Assembly (NCBI RefSeq): GCF_910591885.1
Contig: NC_063277.1
Coordinates: 18,433,664 to 18,497,663, forward strand
Source of the DNA: Bombus terrestris
Lineage: Eukaryota; Arthropoda; Insecta; Hymenoptera; Apidae
Reading direction: 5' to 3'
Length of the DNA: 64,000 bases
Shown in pieces: positions 1 to 12,690 of this stretch. The position numbers were made by a program, and so were the translations under genes. Below the pieces are notes generated by a model, which was not told the DNA's origin, did not search any database, and worked only from the letters and a program-made list of their open reading frames with translations. Position 1 is the stretch's first letter. The number at the start of each line of letters is the position of its first letter.

Positions 1-84
1 GAGAGAAAGAATTTTCTTTCGTTTCCATTTATTTTAATAATTCTTACGAGTGAAACTAGAAAAATACAGGAGAATAAAAACAAA
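1..84. other. Noncoding left edge
   Basis: AT-rich sequence from the window edge to the first repeat copy. I see no gene or signal in it. Confidence 0.6.
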
Positions 85-159
85 CTCATAAATCACCAAT
101 ATCAAGCGACACTGTTGCAAATGAACAATGGCAGTAAAAAATGACAACGTGTCATAAGT
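85..159 (-). repeat. Dispersed repeat family 1, copy A (decayed)
   Basis: These 75 bases match 14304-14378 in the same orientation without gaps, with 55 of 75 positions identical by my hand count. Read on the minus strand, both copies translate in a common frame. That frame shares a Gln-Cys pair and a terminal Val-Ile-Tyr-Glu, and it holds a His two or three residues before the Gln in both. Just upstream (5' on the minus strand) copy A has an in-frame stop (TAG) where copy B is open, so copy A cannot encode the full stretch. The family is unknown. It could be a decayed mobile element, or an old exon duplicate of a multigene family. I infer a shared origin from the gap-free match; function is not supported. 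Confidence 0.5.
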
Positions 160-880
160 CTCCTGCTATAGAACGATGAAATAGAAGAGTATCGTTGACG
201 CATCAAAATGTAGCCAAATTATTTGTTCGTAGTGTTTTCATTTGATCATGATCATCCAGTGTATTATCGTCAAATATTCTATAAAATATTAATAGTATCG
301 CACTACTATCCTTTCGCTCGTCCTTAAACATAAAAGAATAAAGAATAAAAATTTCCACTCGGTAGATTGGACGGTGTAAATCTCTTGCACTGTACATAGT
401 ATAATAGCGTATATACATATACATAGAAATAGAATAAGGAACAAGGTAAGAAAGCGAGACTGGCGTCACGTACTCGAACTATGGAGTCGCGAAGAAGCGG
501 GTATAGTCTCGCGTAGCAGCGGACTAGCGGCGCAATCCGTGTCGAGGAAAAGTTATCGAGAATAATAAATTCGAAGGGAGGACGGATCGAGAGACAAAAG
601 TCTGGACGATCCATCGATCTCGCAAGTTCTTCGCTATACTTGGTCGTGCCGGTCGTTCGAAAGAAGGGAGGCTAGAATAAAGCAACTGAGAAGCGATAAA
701 GAACGATCCAAGAAATTATGCCGTTCGAATATACTGGGTCTCTATCTCGCGAAGACGACTTTTCGTACGACGCAACGAAGCAGAAACGGCGGACGTGTAG
801 TCCACTTTCGTGTTGTCGAAGAATCGCATCGTCGGAGAAAGGGAAACGGACCGAACGAACCGACCGAAAGAGCGATAGGT

Positions 881-881
<1 letters not shown>
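160..881. other. Noncoding, no gene seen
   Basis: Mixed-composition sequence with only short overlapping open frames on both strands. These are low in conserved-looking residues and have no recognisable domain. The last 150 bases are rich in purines and CG and lead into a (GA)n tract. Confidence 0.5.

Positions 882-918
<37 letters not shown>
882..918. repeat. (GA)n microsatellite
   Basis: About 18 uninterrupted GA units. Seen directly. On the opposite strand it appears as a Ser-Leu run inside a chance open frame. Confidence 0.95.
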
Positions 919-920
<2 letters not shown>

Positions 921-2588
921 AGGCGGCTAGCTAGATCGTTCTCTCGCTGTGTATATCTTGGACGAGACATGAAAAATGCATCTAACGGCCCTCCAGGCAC
1001 TTCACCATTCAAGTCCACGGCTACCCCCGCCAACCTGCCACCACTTTTCAGATCAAAAGTTACCTGCTGGCATAAGTTTCCTCGACCTGGCCATATCCAC
1101 GGCCCGTGTCCTGACGGAAAGAGCCGGCTGTCTAGCCGCGTGGTTAACAAAACGCGAGACATCGCTCTGTTACGAGCTGTTGCCTGCGAGATGCGCGGAA
1201 CGCGCAACATTTCGCTCCTCGTGATAGATGCGAAATGTCCGAACAGATTTTGTGACAATTGCCGTTGCGAGTTACGATCGACCCTTTGCTCGCGAACGAC
1301 TCTAATGCAAAGCGTGACCGATACTACGAACGTGAAAACTTTTCGCTACTGCGTACTGTGTATTCTATAGAATGCTCTTTGATATTAGGTTACTATATCG
1401 TTACAAAAGGCAAGAAAGATAAATTTGTTTTAAAAATCGAAACTGTATTCTCTCTTGCGAACGTTCGACGATTCACAATAGTAGAGGTGTTGGAAAAAAA
1501 AGAGTAGAAAGAAAGATAGATGTCATTCAAAGTTGCGGAAAGCTCGTTCAAATTTTTCAACTTGATTCCGGGCATCGGACGCATACATCACGGCCGACGA
1601 GCCAGTCGTTACATTATATCTCCGACAATGAAACCGGAGTTAGTTATCATGGTTCTTTGTATTCAAATTGGCGCAGAAACACAGCGGGCAGATTATGTGG
1701 AATAGGCATTTATCGTGGGATTATGAATGCGGCATTGTAATAAAGATACGACCTTATTTGCCGGGCTATAATTACCTTTTTGTGCGGCGAATTAATCGAC
1801 GTTCAAACATGATATAAAAGCGTAGCAACGGCAGACTATACTTCCGGTGTGATTCATTTCTATCTCGAATGTATGTGAGAACAACGAGACGAAGAAAAAT
1901 TCATTTTCCTTAACGTTGTGTATACATATTTGACGAATATATCAAAAGCAAACAAATATCGAAAAACGAGGAATATAATTTAATAAATTTTATGATACCG
2001 TAGCCGATAATAAAATAACGTTGGAGTATTTATTATTAACTGGTGTGGTTATTTTTTTACTATTGTTCCCCGTTAATAGTCCTCTTCCGTCACCTTATTT
2101 TACGTTCTCGTGCAATGAGTCCGTTTATACACCATTAGTCCATCTATTTATTATTTGAAAATTCTATCTGCGTGATTTCAAATGCGATACTTTTCACAAA
2201 TCAACGTCACAGCACAGTATCGAATATTTCATGAAATTACAGATACGGCGCAAATGGTTTTTCCGTGAATATAATTGGGTCAATTTACATCTAAGGTAAG
2301 CCCCGACAGAAATTACGGAGCACGTTTTGAGGCATACGCGAGTATACCCTCTCGCCGATCAATTTCCAACCATCCAAACTTTCCAACTTCCACCTAAAAG
2401 CTGTATCCCGATCTAGAGGAGTGCCGTGTCCTCTTAAACAGGCCACAAGAGAGGAAGGGAACACCTAGTAGCGCGATCTAATAACTAAATTATGAAGATA
2501 TAATAAAGGCAGCACAGAGCAGAAACAACGGAAGATAATAGACGCTTCCATTAAATCGTATTCGTCTGATTACGTCTGATAATTGTCT
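919..2588. other. Noncoding, no gene seen
   Basis: Between 960 and 1250 the sequence is somewhat GC-richer and carries overlapping open frames on both strands of up to 180 codons. None has a recognisable motif, and the minus frame is built partly from the (GA)n tract. From 1700 onward the sequence is AT-rich and closed in all frames. Confidence 0.5.
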
Positions 2589-2621
2589 AATAATTGTCGT
2601 GCACGTGTCACGACAATTATT
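2589..2621. repeat. Perfect short inverted repeat (hairpin) with E-box at the loop
   Basis: Arms of 13 bases (AATAATTGTCGTG, 2589-2601, and its exact reverse complement, 2609-2621) flank a 7-base loop. A CACGTG hexamer, the canonical E-box palindrome, occupies 2602-2607. At 33 nucleotides it is too short to be a microRNA precursor. It could be a protein-binding palindrome or a cruciform-prone site. Confidence 0.8.
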
Positions 2622-5600
2622 TTCACTTCTAACCACGATACTGATAATTTCTTAATCTATTCTAAAAGGGAGATTTGTATGAATATGTAAATTCCGTTGC
2701 ATCGATCTCGTGCAACTTTAAAGCACGTTTAATCGATCGCTAGAATATTCAGTATCCACTGAACTATATCGCATTTCGAATGATATTCGAATATGTTGAT
2801 GCGAGCAAAGTGAAAGAAAGGTTTTCAGTTTCTTTGGAAGAAACACGACGATTGCCGTGTGTTAAGGAAGTTAATGACTAAGAAAGACTAAATTCTCTTA
2901 ATTTTTGCTTTTCTTATTTGTTATATCAGCTTGCCGTTCAATTACGAACGAAAGAAACACATATTAATGACTCAAGCGAGCAAACAAAATGCCGAAAAAT
3001 CGAAAGGTAAACTTATTCGATCGAACAAGTCACGCGGGAAACATGCGAATTCGAGGGAACGAGATCGCAAACGTTGGTCCTGAGACAAGTTGGTAGTTAA
3101 CGGAAGCACGCTCGGTTCCCGGCAACTCTATATCTGATTAGCCCAAGTTTGCTAATTGGCAAATTGCAAGCGTGAGTCATACACGCTGCTAGGTTTGGTG
3201 ACTCACGTCGTAACGCTCCCTTTATGGTTCGCACGCGATTCCGTTGCAGAGCGATTATTACGCGCGTGCTGCATTCGCAAACACCTAGCAAAGCGCACCC
3301 CTCGTCTATGGTTCACCAGAATACGTCGGACAACTTTCCTCCGGACCATCCGTCCTTTTCTCTCGTTCGCGCTGTTTCTTCGCTGGCTTTACACGAAATT
3401 TATGTTTAATCATAGTCTCAACGAAATTAAATTCAACAATTATCAATCCCCGATAAATAATATTTCATTTTTCTTTTAACAGCGCTGTTCTTTCGCTGAT
3501 CAACTTATCTAACTACGTATTACTTAGGTAATTGCAATTCGATATAAAAGAAATAACAATAATTAACTTACAAAATTTTGTATTTAGCATTTTTTCCACG
3601 CGATATTACAATGAAATATTCGATATTACTTAAACAAATGACAACTGTATCCTAAACTGTATTTAAATCAGTGAATCATCTCAACGCCTGCGTAACAATT
3701 CAATGAATCGCGAAAAAGCTGGCGAGATCACGGCTTTCGAACGAAATAAAAATGTCATTAAGGTTTGAATGAAAGTTTGAACGAGAATTAATGTTGCGCG
3801 TGAAATAACGGGGGCAAGCAAAGCGCGCATAATTGCACCATTATTTCAGTGCGCTATTGAAATTCCGTCGCGCATAATGAAAAACTCGTCCATGGATTTG
3901 AAACGCGTTAAACGCGCTCGTTATAACTCGTTCGCTCGATCTTTTTTTACCCGGATGCGTTTCGATTTTTCCTTCCCGTAAATTTCGTTATCTTCGCTCG
4001 GTGTTAAAAATCCAGCCAAGCTAACATCTTTAACAAATGCCACTTTTTATGACCTCCTTTTCTTCCCATCGTTTTCTGCAGTTGGATTATAGCAACGAAT
4101 TTAGAGTTTGAGAAGTGGACAGCATAGCGTGTGAGCGCTCGATCCATCCACGGAACTCGTCGGTTTCGCGAAACCCAGAGAAAGAGTACAAGCTTCGGCC
4201 GGTATTCTCCATCAACGCTTGAACACGTTCCAAAAGAAGTTGTAGCCAACGACTAGAGCCCAAGTTAAACGCGATACTTACTTTCGTCGCTTGAAAAAAA
4301 TTAGCTAGCGCCTCGGATTTTCATTTCATCGCACCACTTTAGTTTACGTTCTTCGCAATATTCCTTTGTGGTTATTTATTTTCTCGAAACGATTATACTA
4401 TTCGAAGAAGCTTTGATCTTGCTTGATACTTCGGAATATCAAAATATAGATACAGCATTTCCAAATATACGAATAAATTGTAATTTGTAGCACTTAGATG
4501 TAATAATATTATAAAATAACATTTACACTCAATTATCTCTCTTTTATAATGTTCATTATTCTATCTCCTTTACCATCCGCATTAAAAATTAACTGATACT
4601 TATGATAAACGAATTAATTTAATATACCGCTCTCCTAGTTACGGATTAATTGCTATTTTATCATTGCTAATTTATTGCGTTATTATCAAATCATTATTAT
4701 CAAATCATATTAAATCAAACAATTAATTTATAATTAAAATTTTAGGATGCCTCTTGTTTAAATGCTTGCATCGATTTAACTTCTATAGGGGGATTAAATA
4801 GATAGAAATATAAAGTTATTCGCATGTTGAATTAATAAAAGTATTAAAAAAAATCTTAAAAATTCGATAAATCAATTTCGAAATAGAGGGGATACTTGCT
4901 CGTTTCCCCTTCTTTTTCCGAAATCAGTACGATCATTCGGATCTCGGCAGAATCTTTGCGGGAGAATTCGCGAGCTCCAGCCACATCGGAGAAACCGGAA
5001 ATTGCCGGGTAGAGAATCGTATTTTATTTCGCACCGGTAAACACGACGAAGTAGTGAGTTTACGCCCGACAGAGCAAACAGCCACGTGTAACAATATTAA
5101 TCCGAATGAACGTTTGCTCGTCGGCATATTTCTCTTTCTTTCCCGTGGCAGGATTACACCGAGTGACAAATTTTCTTTTTTTTTTTTTTAACGCCATTTT
5201 AACATTGCAACGGCCAGGAGAAAATGGTAGGATTCCATCGATTCCTATCATCTCCGACCAACGTTCTTGTCGCTCTGAATTCTATCGAACAATTCTTGTA
5301 CATTTCTAGAATTATATCGTCGAATAATATCGCGATTTATACGATTGAATAACACCCGTGATCAATTTTCGAAGAATTTGTCCTTTTAGCAATGAATTTC
5401 TAAAGATAAGAATTAATTAATCGGTCGATAGAAAATTCGATGAATAGTGCGTGGACTTTTACGACTGACTGTATCCATCTGCCTCTCGCTTTCTCTTTCC
5501 ACGATAATTAGCACGTTGTATGAATTACCCTCGACACGTTCAAATTAGATTCATGTTTACAGACGGCTCGCGACAGCGGAGAGCTTCGCGTCACCACCAA

Positions 5601-6322
5601 TCAGAAGGTACGTCTGATTAGAGGCTCGCAGAGCTCATTAATTAACATAGCATCGCTCTAGGTTGATCTTATGACGAGGGTATTCCTTTGGCGAAAACTT
5701 TGCCGACCTCCGGTGGACATGAGAACGCTAATTATCCGTAATTAACGCATGGCTTATTCGCGGCTAGTCGATAGTTTCGATTTCAAAGGGGCGCTCAAAA
5801 CAGTTCGAAGCTATTGCTCTTCAATTATCGTTGCGACCAAGATAGAAACAGGATATACATGGGAAACGATTCCAGCTGCGGGAGAGAAGAGAATAATATG
5901 ATCGGTTGATTATCTCTTTGGCGGTCAGGCAACGTTCGAGCGTCAGTTCTAATTGATTTATCTTTCCTTCTTTCTTTTCCTATCTCGTCTTGCTTTTCCA
6001 TTTTTTCTTTCCATTTCTCCGTTCCTTTCTCTCCCTCTCTTTGTTCGGGCCATAGCGGAACATCGAGTAAATTTCCGTACAGCTGCGCGAATTATCAAAT
6101 CAACTCGTTAAAAATTATTACTAAAATTATTAACTGAAATTTTTCTCCCACGCAATATTTCAATATTTGAAAAAATGATATTCCGTGTTTGTACATTACA
6201 CGGTTAGCTTCAAAACGTAGAAGCAAATGGAGAAAAAACGAATAACAGCATGGAATTAATTCCTTCGAAAAACAAGTTTTGTACCAGAAAATTTATTCTA
6301 GAATTTTTACGTATGTTTCAGG
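2622..6322. other. Noncoding, AT-rich, no gene seen
   Basis: No frame with coding character. Around 4440-4880 the sequence is very AT-rich with many ATTAAT-like words, and it includes two exact copies of ATTATCAAATCAT at 4682 and 4696 (14-base period). A T-run lies near 5168-5180. The 3150-3480 stretch has overlapping frames in several phases with no domain. Confidence 0.5.
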
Positions 6323-6600
6323 GAAGAATTAATTATCATGCGGATACTACATCCGCGTCTGTGTATCCAACGAATGCTTAAAATTAATTTCCCCGAAGAA
6401 TCATTAGTTGGCCAGGACGTAATTTGCAGTTGTCAACAATGTCTTTGAGCGAAGAATTAATTATACGCATTTCATTTCATTCGCACGTATGCCGGACGAA
6501 TGTTTAAAATTAATTAGTCATAAAAGAATTCCCTTTTAAGAAGTACATCCGGCGGTTGTTGAAATTTCCCGGTTGAAGTATAATTTGCCATTTACACTCC
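6323..6600. repeat. Diverged tandem duplication, period about 128 bp
   Basis: Copy 1 starts at 6323 and copy 2 at 6451. Both begin GAAGAATTAATTAT and, about 50 bases later, share CGAATG(C/T)TTAAAATTAATT (ending at 6389 and 6515). A further block, GTAATTTGCAGTTGTC near 6419 versus GTATAATTTGCCATTT near 6577, is weakly shared. The middle parts have diverged. No coding frame spans either copy. Confidence 0.6.
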
Positions 6601-7679
6601 CCAGATAAAGAGAAATAACGATGCATTCTACAAATACGACATACATATATCCCCAAGCTTATAGCAAATCGTCTTATTACACCTTGTGTACAAACAATTT
6701 TATTAATTACAGCCTCCGAATTTTTATAATTCGATCTTCCCTTCGTTTCAATAAACGAAACGACCTTCGATCAACGTTTTAAGGGAAATTTTTGCGTAAA
6801 ATTGCAACGAGAGAAAACGAGAAGTCTGTTTCCGTTCATCGCATCGTGCGAGTAAGAGATCATAAACGGACCAGCGAAGTTCGCGTTCTACGAAACGGCG
6901 TCCCTCGTCGACATATGGACACCCTTTACACCGTGGCTATTATGTTTGGGCAAAGCCGTGTTAGGGCATAAAAATGCCGGTTCGCCCTTTTCTCCGCACG
7001 CGAACGCATTTGTTATTTTAATAACCGCGCTTCAGCCTTATTTATCATATCTTCCACTCCTTCTACGCTTTTCCTCCATTCTTCCCCTCTCTTTCTTCCT
7101 CGTTGTCCTTTTCTCGCTTTTTTATCGTTTGCTCTTTTGTATTTTTATATTTTTACGCCGTATCGCGAGAGGTCGAAAACGAGCTAACCGGCCGGCAGTA
7201 AATACTCGGAAAAATGAGAATCGTCGAGTTTCTGGTATATCGCGCAGTTAGGCGCCACACCGGCTAGAATACCACGAATTGTCGTAAATATTAATAAGCC
7301 GAGTCGACAGAAGCGAAGGCGGACGTCGCGTAATTAGTACCTCCTACCAGCATCATCTTCTTTTCACGAATTCATTACAGTAATGTTTATACTCCGGCTT
7401 CTAACCGCGCAGAAAGTTTAACTTTTTCCTTTGGTTCGTTCAAAGAACAAAAACTATACTTATTTTCATTTATCGCTTAACACACGTGCTCGTTATTACG
7501 TTACACCGACAGCTAAGATCGAAGACGGAGAATAAAACTAGAGTCGAAACAACGGGTGAGGAAAACTTGCCGGATGAAGTATTTGCTCCCGGCCGCGAAT
7601 CGCATTCGGAATTCCACGATTCCTGCGAGCGGTGGAACGGACTGATTAGCGAATCGTTGGTCGCGGAACGCAAGACGGG
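6601..7679. other. Noncoding, no gene seen
   Basis: A pyrimidine-rich stretch at 7030-7160 produces a hydrophobic-looking open frame (6946-7251) made mostly of Leu, Phe and Ser. This is what CT-rich DNA gives by chance, and no domain is visible. The rest is mixed sequence. Confidence 0.45.
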
Positions 7680-8240
7680 ATAAAGGGGAAGAAAGCTCGG
7701 TAAAAAGTAGAAGAAGTACATGAGCAACGAGATTCAGTTACAGCGAGGGTGGCGTAACGAAGGAGAAAAGGAAAACATTCAAAGGGATGCAGAAATAGAT
7801 AGTTAGACTTAAAAACCGGTGGGCCAACGAAGGTGAAAAAAAGGAGGAGGAAAGCGGAAGGGGATGAGCGAGGAGAGGAAACGAAATAAAGAGGGAAATG
7901 AAAGGAAGATGGTGTGAGGAGGGTGGAGAAGAAAGGGAAGAGAAAGAGAAAGAGAAAGAGAGAAACGTCGTTGGTCGTGCGCCGCGCTCAGCAGGAAACT
8001 TTTAATTCCGTAACTCCCGGATTAAATTATCACGCCGAGACGATTGTCTCAGGAAAGATTAAGAAAGGAGTCCTCTCAGCTGCCGGCGGGCGCCACACAG
8101 GCGTTTCTTCTTCGAACAAGTAACTACGCGCAATCGTCTTTGCTCGGACGAGGAAAGACGAGGAAGAGAAACGGGAACAGCGGCAGAGGGGGAGGAGGGA
8201 GGGAACGAAAAGGAACAACGACCAAATCCCTTTTTCGTCT
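7680..8240. repeat. Purine-rich (plus strand) domain with an (AGAAAG)n core
   Basis: Plus-strand purines dominate from about 7680 to 7970, with AGAAAG units at 7936-7962, and again from about 8140 to 8220. Open frames across it are Lys/Arg/Glu-rich on one strand and Phe/Leu/Pro-rich on the other, as expected of such tracts. I see no gene. Confidence 0.6.
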
Positions 8241-8482
8241 GCAGGCACCGGTTGTTGCGCTCGGTTTAACTCGACTACGATTCACGGTCGGAGAAAGAAA
8301 TAAAGAAACACCGATGGAGACGAGGAGAGTACCGGAGGAACATGGAAAATCCACTCGACGTTAAAAAAGGAGAAGAGTCAGAGAGGAAGGGTCGCGAAGG
8401 CGCGTGACCATCGAGCACGCATAGCCTGGACAGCAGTAGATAAATGGGCTAAAACAAATGGATATGGAATTCACTAGCGATA

Positions 8483-8517
8483 GGGTCAAGTATGGCGCAA
8501 GTGGGTTTCGGTCTAAC
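8483..8517 (+). repeat. Dispersed repeat family 2, copy A
   Basis: This 35-base stretch aligns to 46954-46989 in the same orientation. There are 29 identical positions, 6 mismatches that are all transitions, and one single-base gap. Shared blocks are GCAAGT, GGTTTCG and TCTAAC. A weaker shared word (AGCAGTAG followed by TAA and TGGG) lies upstream in both, at about 8434 and 46942, with roughly 40 more bases between the blocks here. The identity of the family is unknown. Confidence 0.5.
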
Positions 8518-11500
8518 CCGAGTTTTGCAAGATTTTACATTATTCGATTCTTCCTCGTCGGCTAATAAAATTCTATCGATGCTGTTTCGACCGTTAAAAA
8601 CGCTATGTATTTCACCATCAACCTGACAATGATCGATAATGATGTTCCTTTAGTGCTGATTTTATAGGCTTTCACGAACGAAAGATTTACTCGCATTAAC
8701 AAATTCATATCGAATTCGGTCTCATCAACCGAGTTCACCTCGCAGCGAGCAGGAAGGAACCAAAGAGGTAATCATCCCTTAAAAGAAGAGGAAACGAACG
8801 ACGGAAAAGCGAGGAAGAATTCCTTTCGTACAATGGACAAGGGAAGGAAACCGCAAGAAAAAGTTGGACAAAGACAAGGCAACTGGTCTCTTTCGAGAAA
8901 CGGCAGGGAATCGCTTCCATTTCCGTCGGTCTCTATAACTAGTGCCTCCTGTTGAGGGAGAAGAGCGACAAGGAGACGCGAACTTGTCGAGTCGTACGCT
9001 CGCTCAGGGTTTGAGTTTTGATTAACTCGAAGGTCGACTTGAATTCGAGATCGAGTTCCGACTGAAAACTCGTCGTTCCCGCGCGTATAACGGCAGCCAG
9101 AGAAGGTGTAGAAGCTGGAGAACTAGAAGGGTGAGAAAGAGACGGGACTTATCACGTTCCGTAGTAGTCTCTGGTTGATTTGGATACAGTGACGTGACAG
9201 GTAGTTACGTGTTTGTCGAGGTACCTCGTTCCTCTCTGAGTACACGATTCTACCGAATATATGTTATTATCGGACGACGAATCGCGAAAATCCGAGTGTT
9301 AGCGCGCGATCAAATCGCGATCAAACGAGATGAAAATTGCTCGTCGTCCGCGACATGCCACGAGCATCCTTTCACAAGACGAATGTAAATTTTTTAATCG
9401 TACGATATCCATTATTCTCGCGTAAATGTAGGTTATTCGAGGTATAGAAGGTCTTGTCGGATTTCCTTTCGACCATGCGAAGCGAGTGCTTTTGAATTTA
9501 GACGATAAGTTAATGTTAGGACAGAAACGATCCTGTCGTTTTAAACAAATATCGAATCAGCAAATTGCTATTGTCGCTAACGAGCACAACCATTTTCTAG
9601 TCATTCTTTGTACGACGTAAAAAGGATATACTTATATAAGAAAAAGAAGAAAGCACAACGAAGTTGTAATAATTGTAATAAAATTAATCAGGCACTCGTT
9701 GTAATAAAAACCGAAGGACCCTATAAACGTTGAAATTCAATAAGTCGAGCTTCTTATCGATCGGCAGATAGAATTTTTTTTCGATCGTACAGAAGAGATA
9801 ATTATCGTTAATCGACCGGCTAATTACCAACGCAATAGAAAGTAAGATCGTTAACGACACGATCTTTAATAGACAGTGCTAATGGTACCGACCGCTATCT
9901 TTTTCGCAATATTATCTCGTATCGTTAATTAGCGATCCACTAGACATTCTTTTCCTCTCTCCTTTTTTCCTTCCTTTCTCCTATCGATCGAAATTGTCCG
10001 AAATTCTAAAAAAAAAAAAAAATTCAACAAATCATCCATCGAATATATGATTGAACTTGTTTTAGACGCACCATTATGTAACGTAATTACGAAAAAATGA
10101 GGAGGAATGGAGAAGGAGGAAGAGGAGCGAAACGACACGTGAATCCGGTACTTTAATGCCGAGATTATTTTCTGCCGATAATGGAAATAACCGTTCGTTT
10201 ACATTACCGATTCGCCGCAAAAGTGCCGTGCTTTGGTAAATTAAAAACAAAAAACAAAAAGACATCCTGCTCGTAAAATAAAATTCACCAGGATGGATTT
10301 TACCGTCTTCGCTCTAGAGAAAAAAGGAATTTTTATGTGTATATTTACAATGCAAACATATAGCTTTTTAAAACTTTGCCGGTATAAAGAACCTCGTCGT
10401 TTCGGAATAAAGAGAGGAAATTTCCAAAGTGTCCCCAAGATGGAGAATAATTTTAAGGAACAGAAAATATCAGATCCACTTTGCACCTTCGACAACTATA
10501 TAATTTTTCTATTAATCAAAAGTTAATCGAATATCTGAATATTAATATCTTAATATAACTGTTCCAAATATTGCTTCACGTGAAAGGGAAATTAACTCTT
10601 AGATTTCGAGTAAAATAACTCAAATACACGTATATAGAAACAAGATTAAAGACTCTGATCGATTATAGTTCCTTCCCAAAATAATATTTTGCTTATAAAG
10701 TGTTAAATACGCTTCGCTAGCTACTCTATTTCGAACGGTTTCACCTTCTACTCCTCGAACAATGTTCATCGCGTCAAGTACACGATATCCCTATTTTCCA
10801 TTGGACGAGCGAGCGGCGAAGCACACTGCAACCTAACGTTTCCCTAAACATTTTCCTCCACGATTCTCAGGCCACGATATCTCGTTTGTGCACACGAAAC
10901 GGGGAAACTGGGCTTCTAATGCATTCGACCAGGGATCAAGCCTGCCAACTGTTTTCCAGATCGATGGATTCGCCGGTAGTAAACGCGAAGATAGGTCAGC
11001 GAAACAGGATCTGGCGAAGTGTCTGAAAAATCGAGCTGCATGCACGGCAATAAGCTTCTCCTCGAAAGAGAGAAGAACATTACGACTTTGATACTCGATG
11101 TAGCATAAGAACGACATCGTTCGTTGCGAAAACGTAACGACTATTTGTTTTATAATTATTAAGGAAATTGCGAGCACTTTCGGCAGAATTAATATGACAG
11201 AATTAACGGAAATGTATTTTTCGTTTCTACGAGAGATCTTTGATTCCGGTTTATCATTTCGATTCCTCGATCAATTCCTCTAATTTCATTTTCGAATCGT
11301 TAGAGACCTTTTCGAATTTACTCGAAAAGAGAAAGGTTTGCATTTCCCCTCGGACAATCGAGAACAATTATACGATCTTTCACCAACGAAGAAAAGATTA
11401 AGGATAACGAAAGAAAGAGCCGAGGGCTAGGCTTTAAAGTTCGACAGCGTATTGCTCGAACGGCTAGAAGAGTCGAGCTGAAAAGAATGTTAGGAGGCGA

Positions 11501-12465
11501 GCTCGCCGACCGTGGAACGAGATAAGCGGGGAGAAAGGAAACGGATATTTGTTTCGAGTTTGCAGCGAGTTTGTCGGAAATTGCACGATAAGAAATAATA
11601 AGAGAAAAGATCCTGCAAGCGACTCTTTTCTTCTCGCGATAATCTCGAGTAGAGCGGTTTCTTTTCTAAATTGCTATTGATCGGTTAATTATTCACTCGT
11701 GTTCGTATTATTGCGCGAGATTAGCTTTCTAATTTCAGAAGAAAGGAACAAATTGGTCAATCGATAAGACCGTAATTCGTAAAACTCTTGTACTTGGCAC
11801 TGCAAGAAATTCTCTCAGCCTTTAATTACGGATGTTTATATTTTTAATGACACAACCTTTTACCGCTTAATTTCTTCTCTTCGTTGGAAAAGGAATTTCA
11901 ATATTTAAGTACACATTAACCAATGATTATATAAGAGCGACCTCGATAAACGTTGACGAATCTTTTCAGATTCAGAATCTTTTGGATAAGCTGAAATGGT
12001 AAAAAATAAATTTGAAAGGAAATAACTCGGGCGTCTTACGTGCCGAGGCGATAACTTTGTTCCTCGATCGTTCCCCGAGCGATCGATCGACAAGTCGAAG
12101 TAGCCAAAGAAAAATCGGTCTCAAGAAACCATAGCGTCAAAGCAACGATCGTTTCACGGTTCGCGTGTCTTTTACTACAATTCATATTACAGGGATATCC
12201 TGTGAAAGGTGCCGGGGGCGTGTTCTCGTCGCGCGGCGTACATCGCGCAAGAAAACTCCTCCGGCAGGCTACTTCCCGGTTTACCCTCGATCACAGGGCT
12301 CTTTGAGCGCGAGCTTCCGCGCGACTGGCTCGCTAGAGCGCGCAATTGTTTCAGCATCGTGTCTGCGAGAGAGTTCGACGGAGCGCGCCGACCGCGACTC
12401 TACGCCAATTCGTAATCCCCTGAAGCGCGGGGACGACCAAGAAAACGTTCCATGCACGATGCATC
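8518..12465. other. Noncoding, no gene seen
   Basis: No domain-bearing frame. It contains an A-run of 15 at 10008-10022 and a short inverted repeat, AAGATCGT/ACGATCTT, around 9845-9866. From 12190 to 12420 it is GC-richer with overlapping open frames on both strands (up to 162 codons). These are Arg/Ser-rich and run into the (CT)n tract, so I do not call them genes. Confidence 0.45.
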
Positions 12466-12466
12466 G

Positions 12467-12497
<31 letters not shown>
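12466..12497. repeat. (CT)n microsatellite
   Basis: CT dinucleotides run almost without interruption (one extra T near 12490). Seen directly. Confidence 0.95.
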
Positions 12498-12690
12498 TCG
12501 GATAAGAAGAAGCCCCTCGAATATTCGCGTATGTTGTCACAGGCAAAAAGAGAGAAAGGCTGGGGGCGGGGAAGAGAGAATAGGAAAAAGAGAAACGGGA
12601 CGCGAGCTAGTCCACAGGGTTTTACGAGTTTACACTGTGCGAAGCACACGTAGTAACGAAAGTGAGAGAATCGAAATTTGGATGGGGATA
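12498..12690. other. Noncoding spacer
   Basis: Purine-rich sequence between the (CT)n tract and the miniature transposon. No gene seen. Confidence 0.5.
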
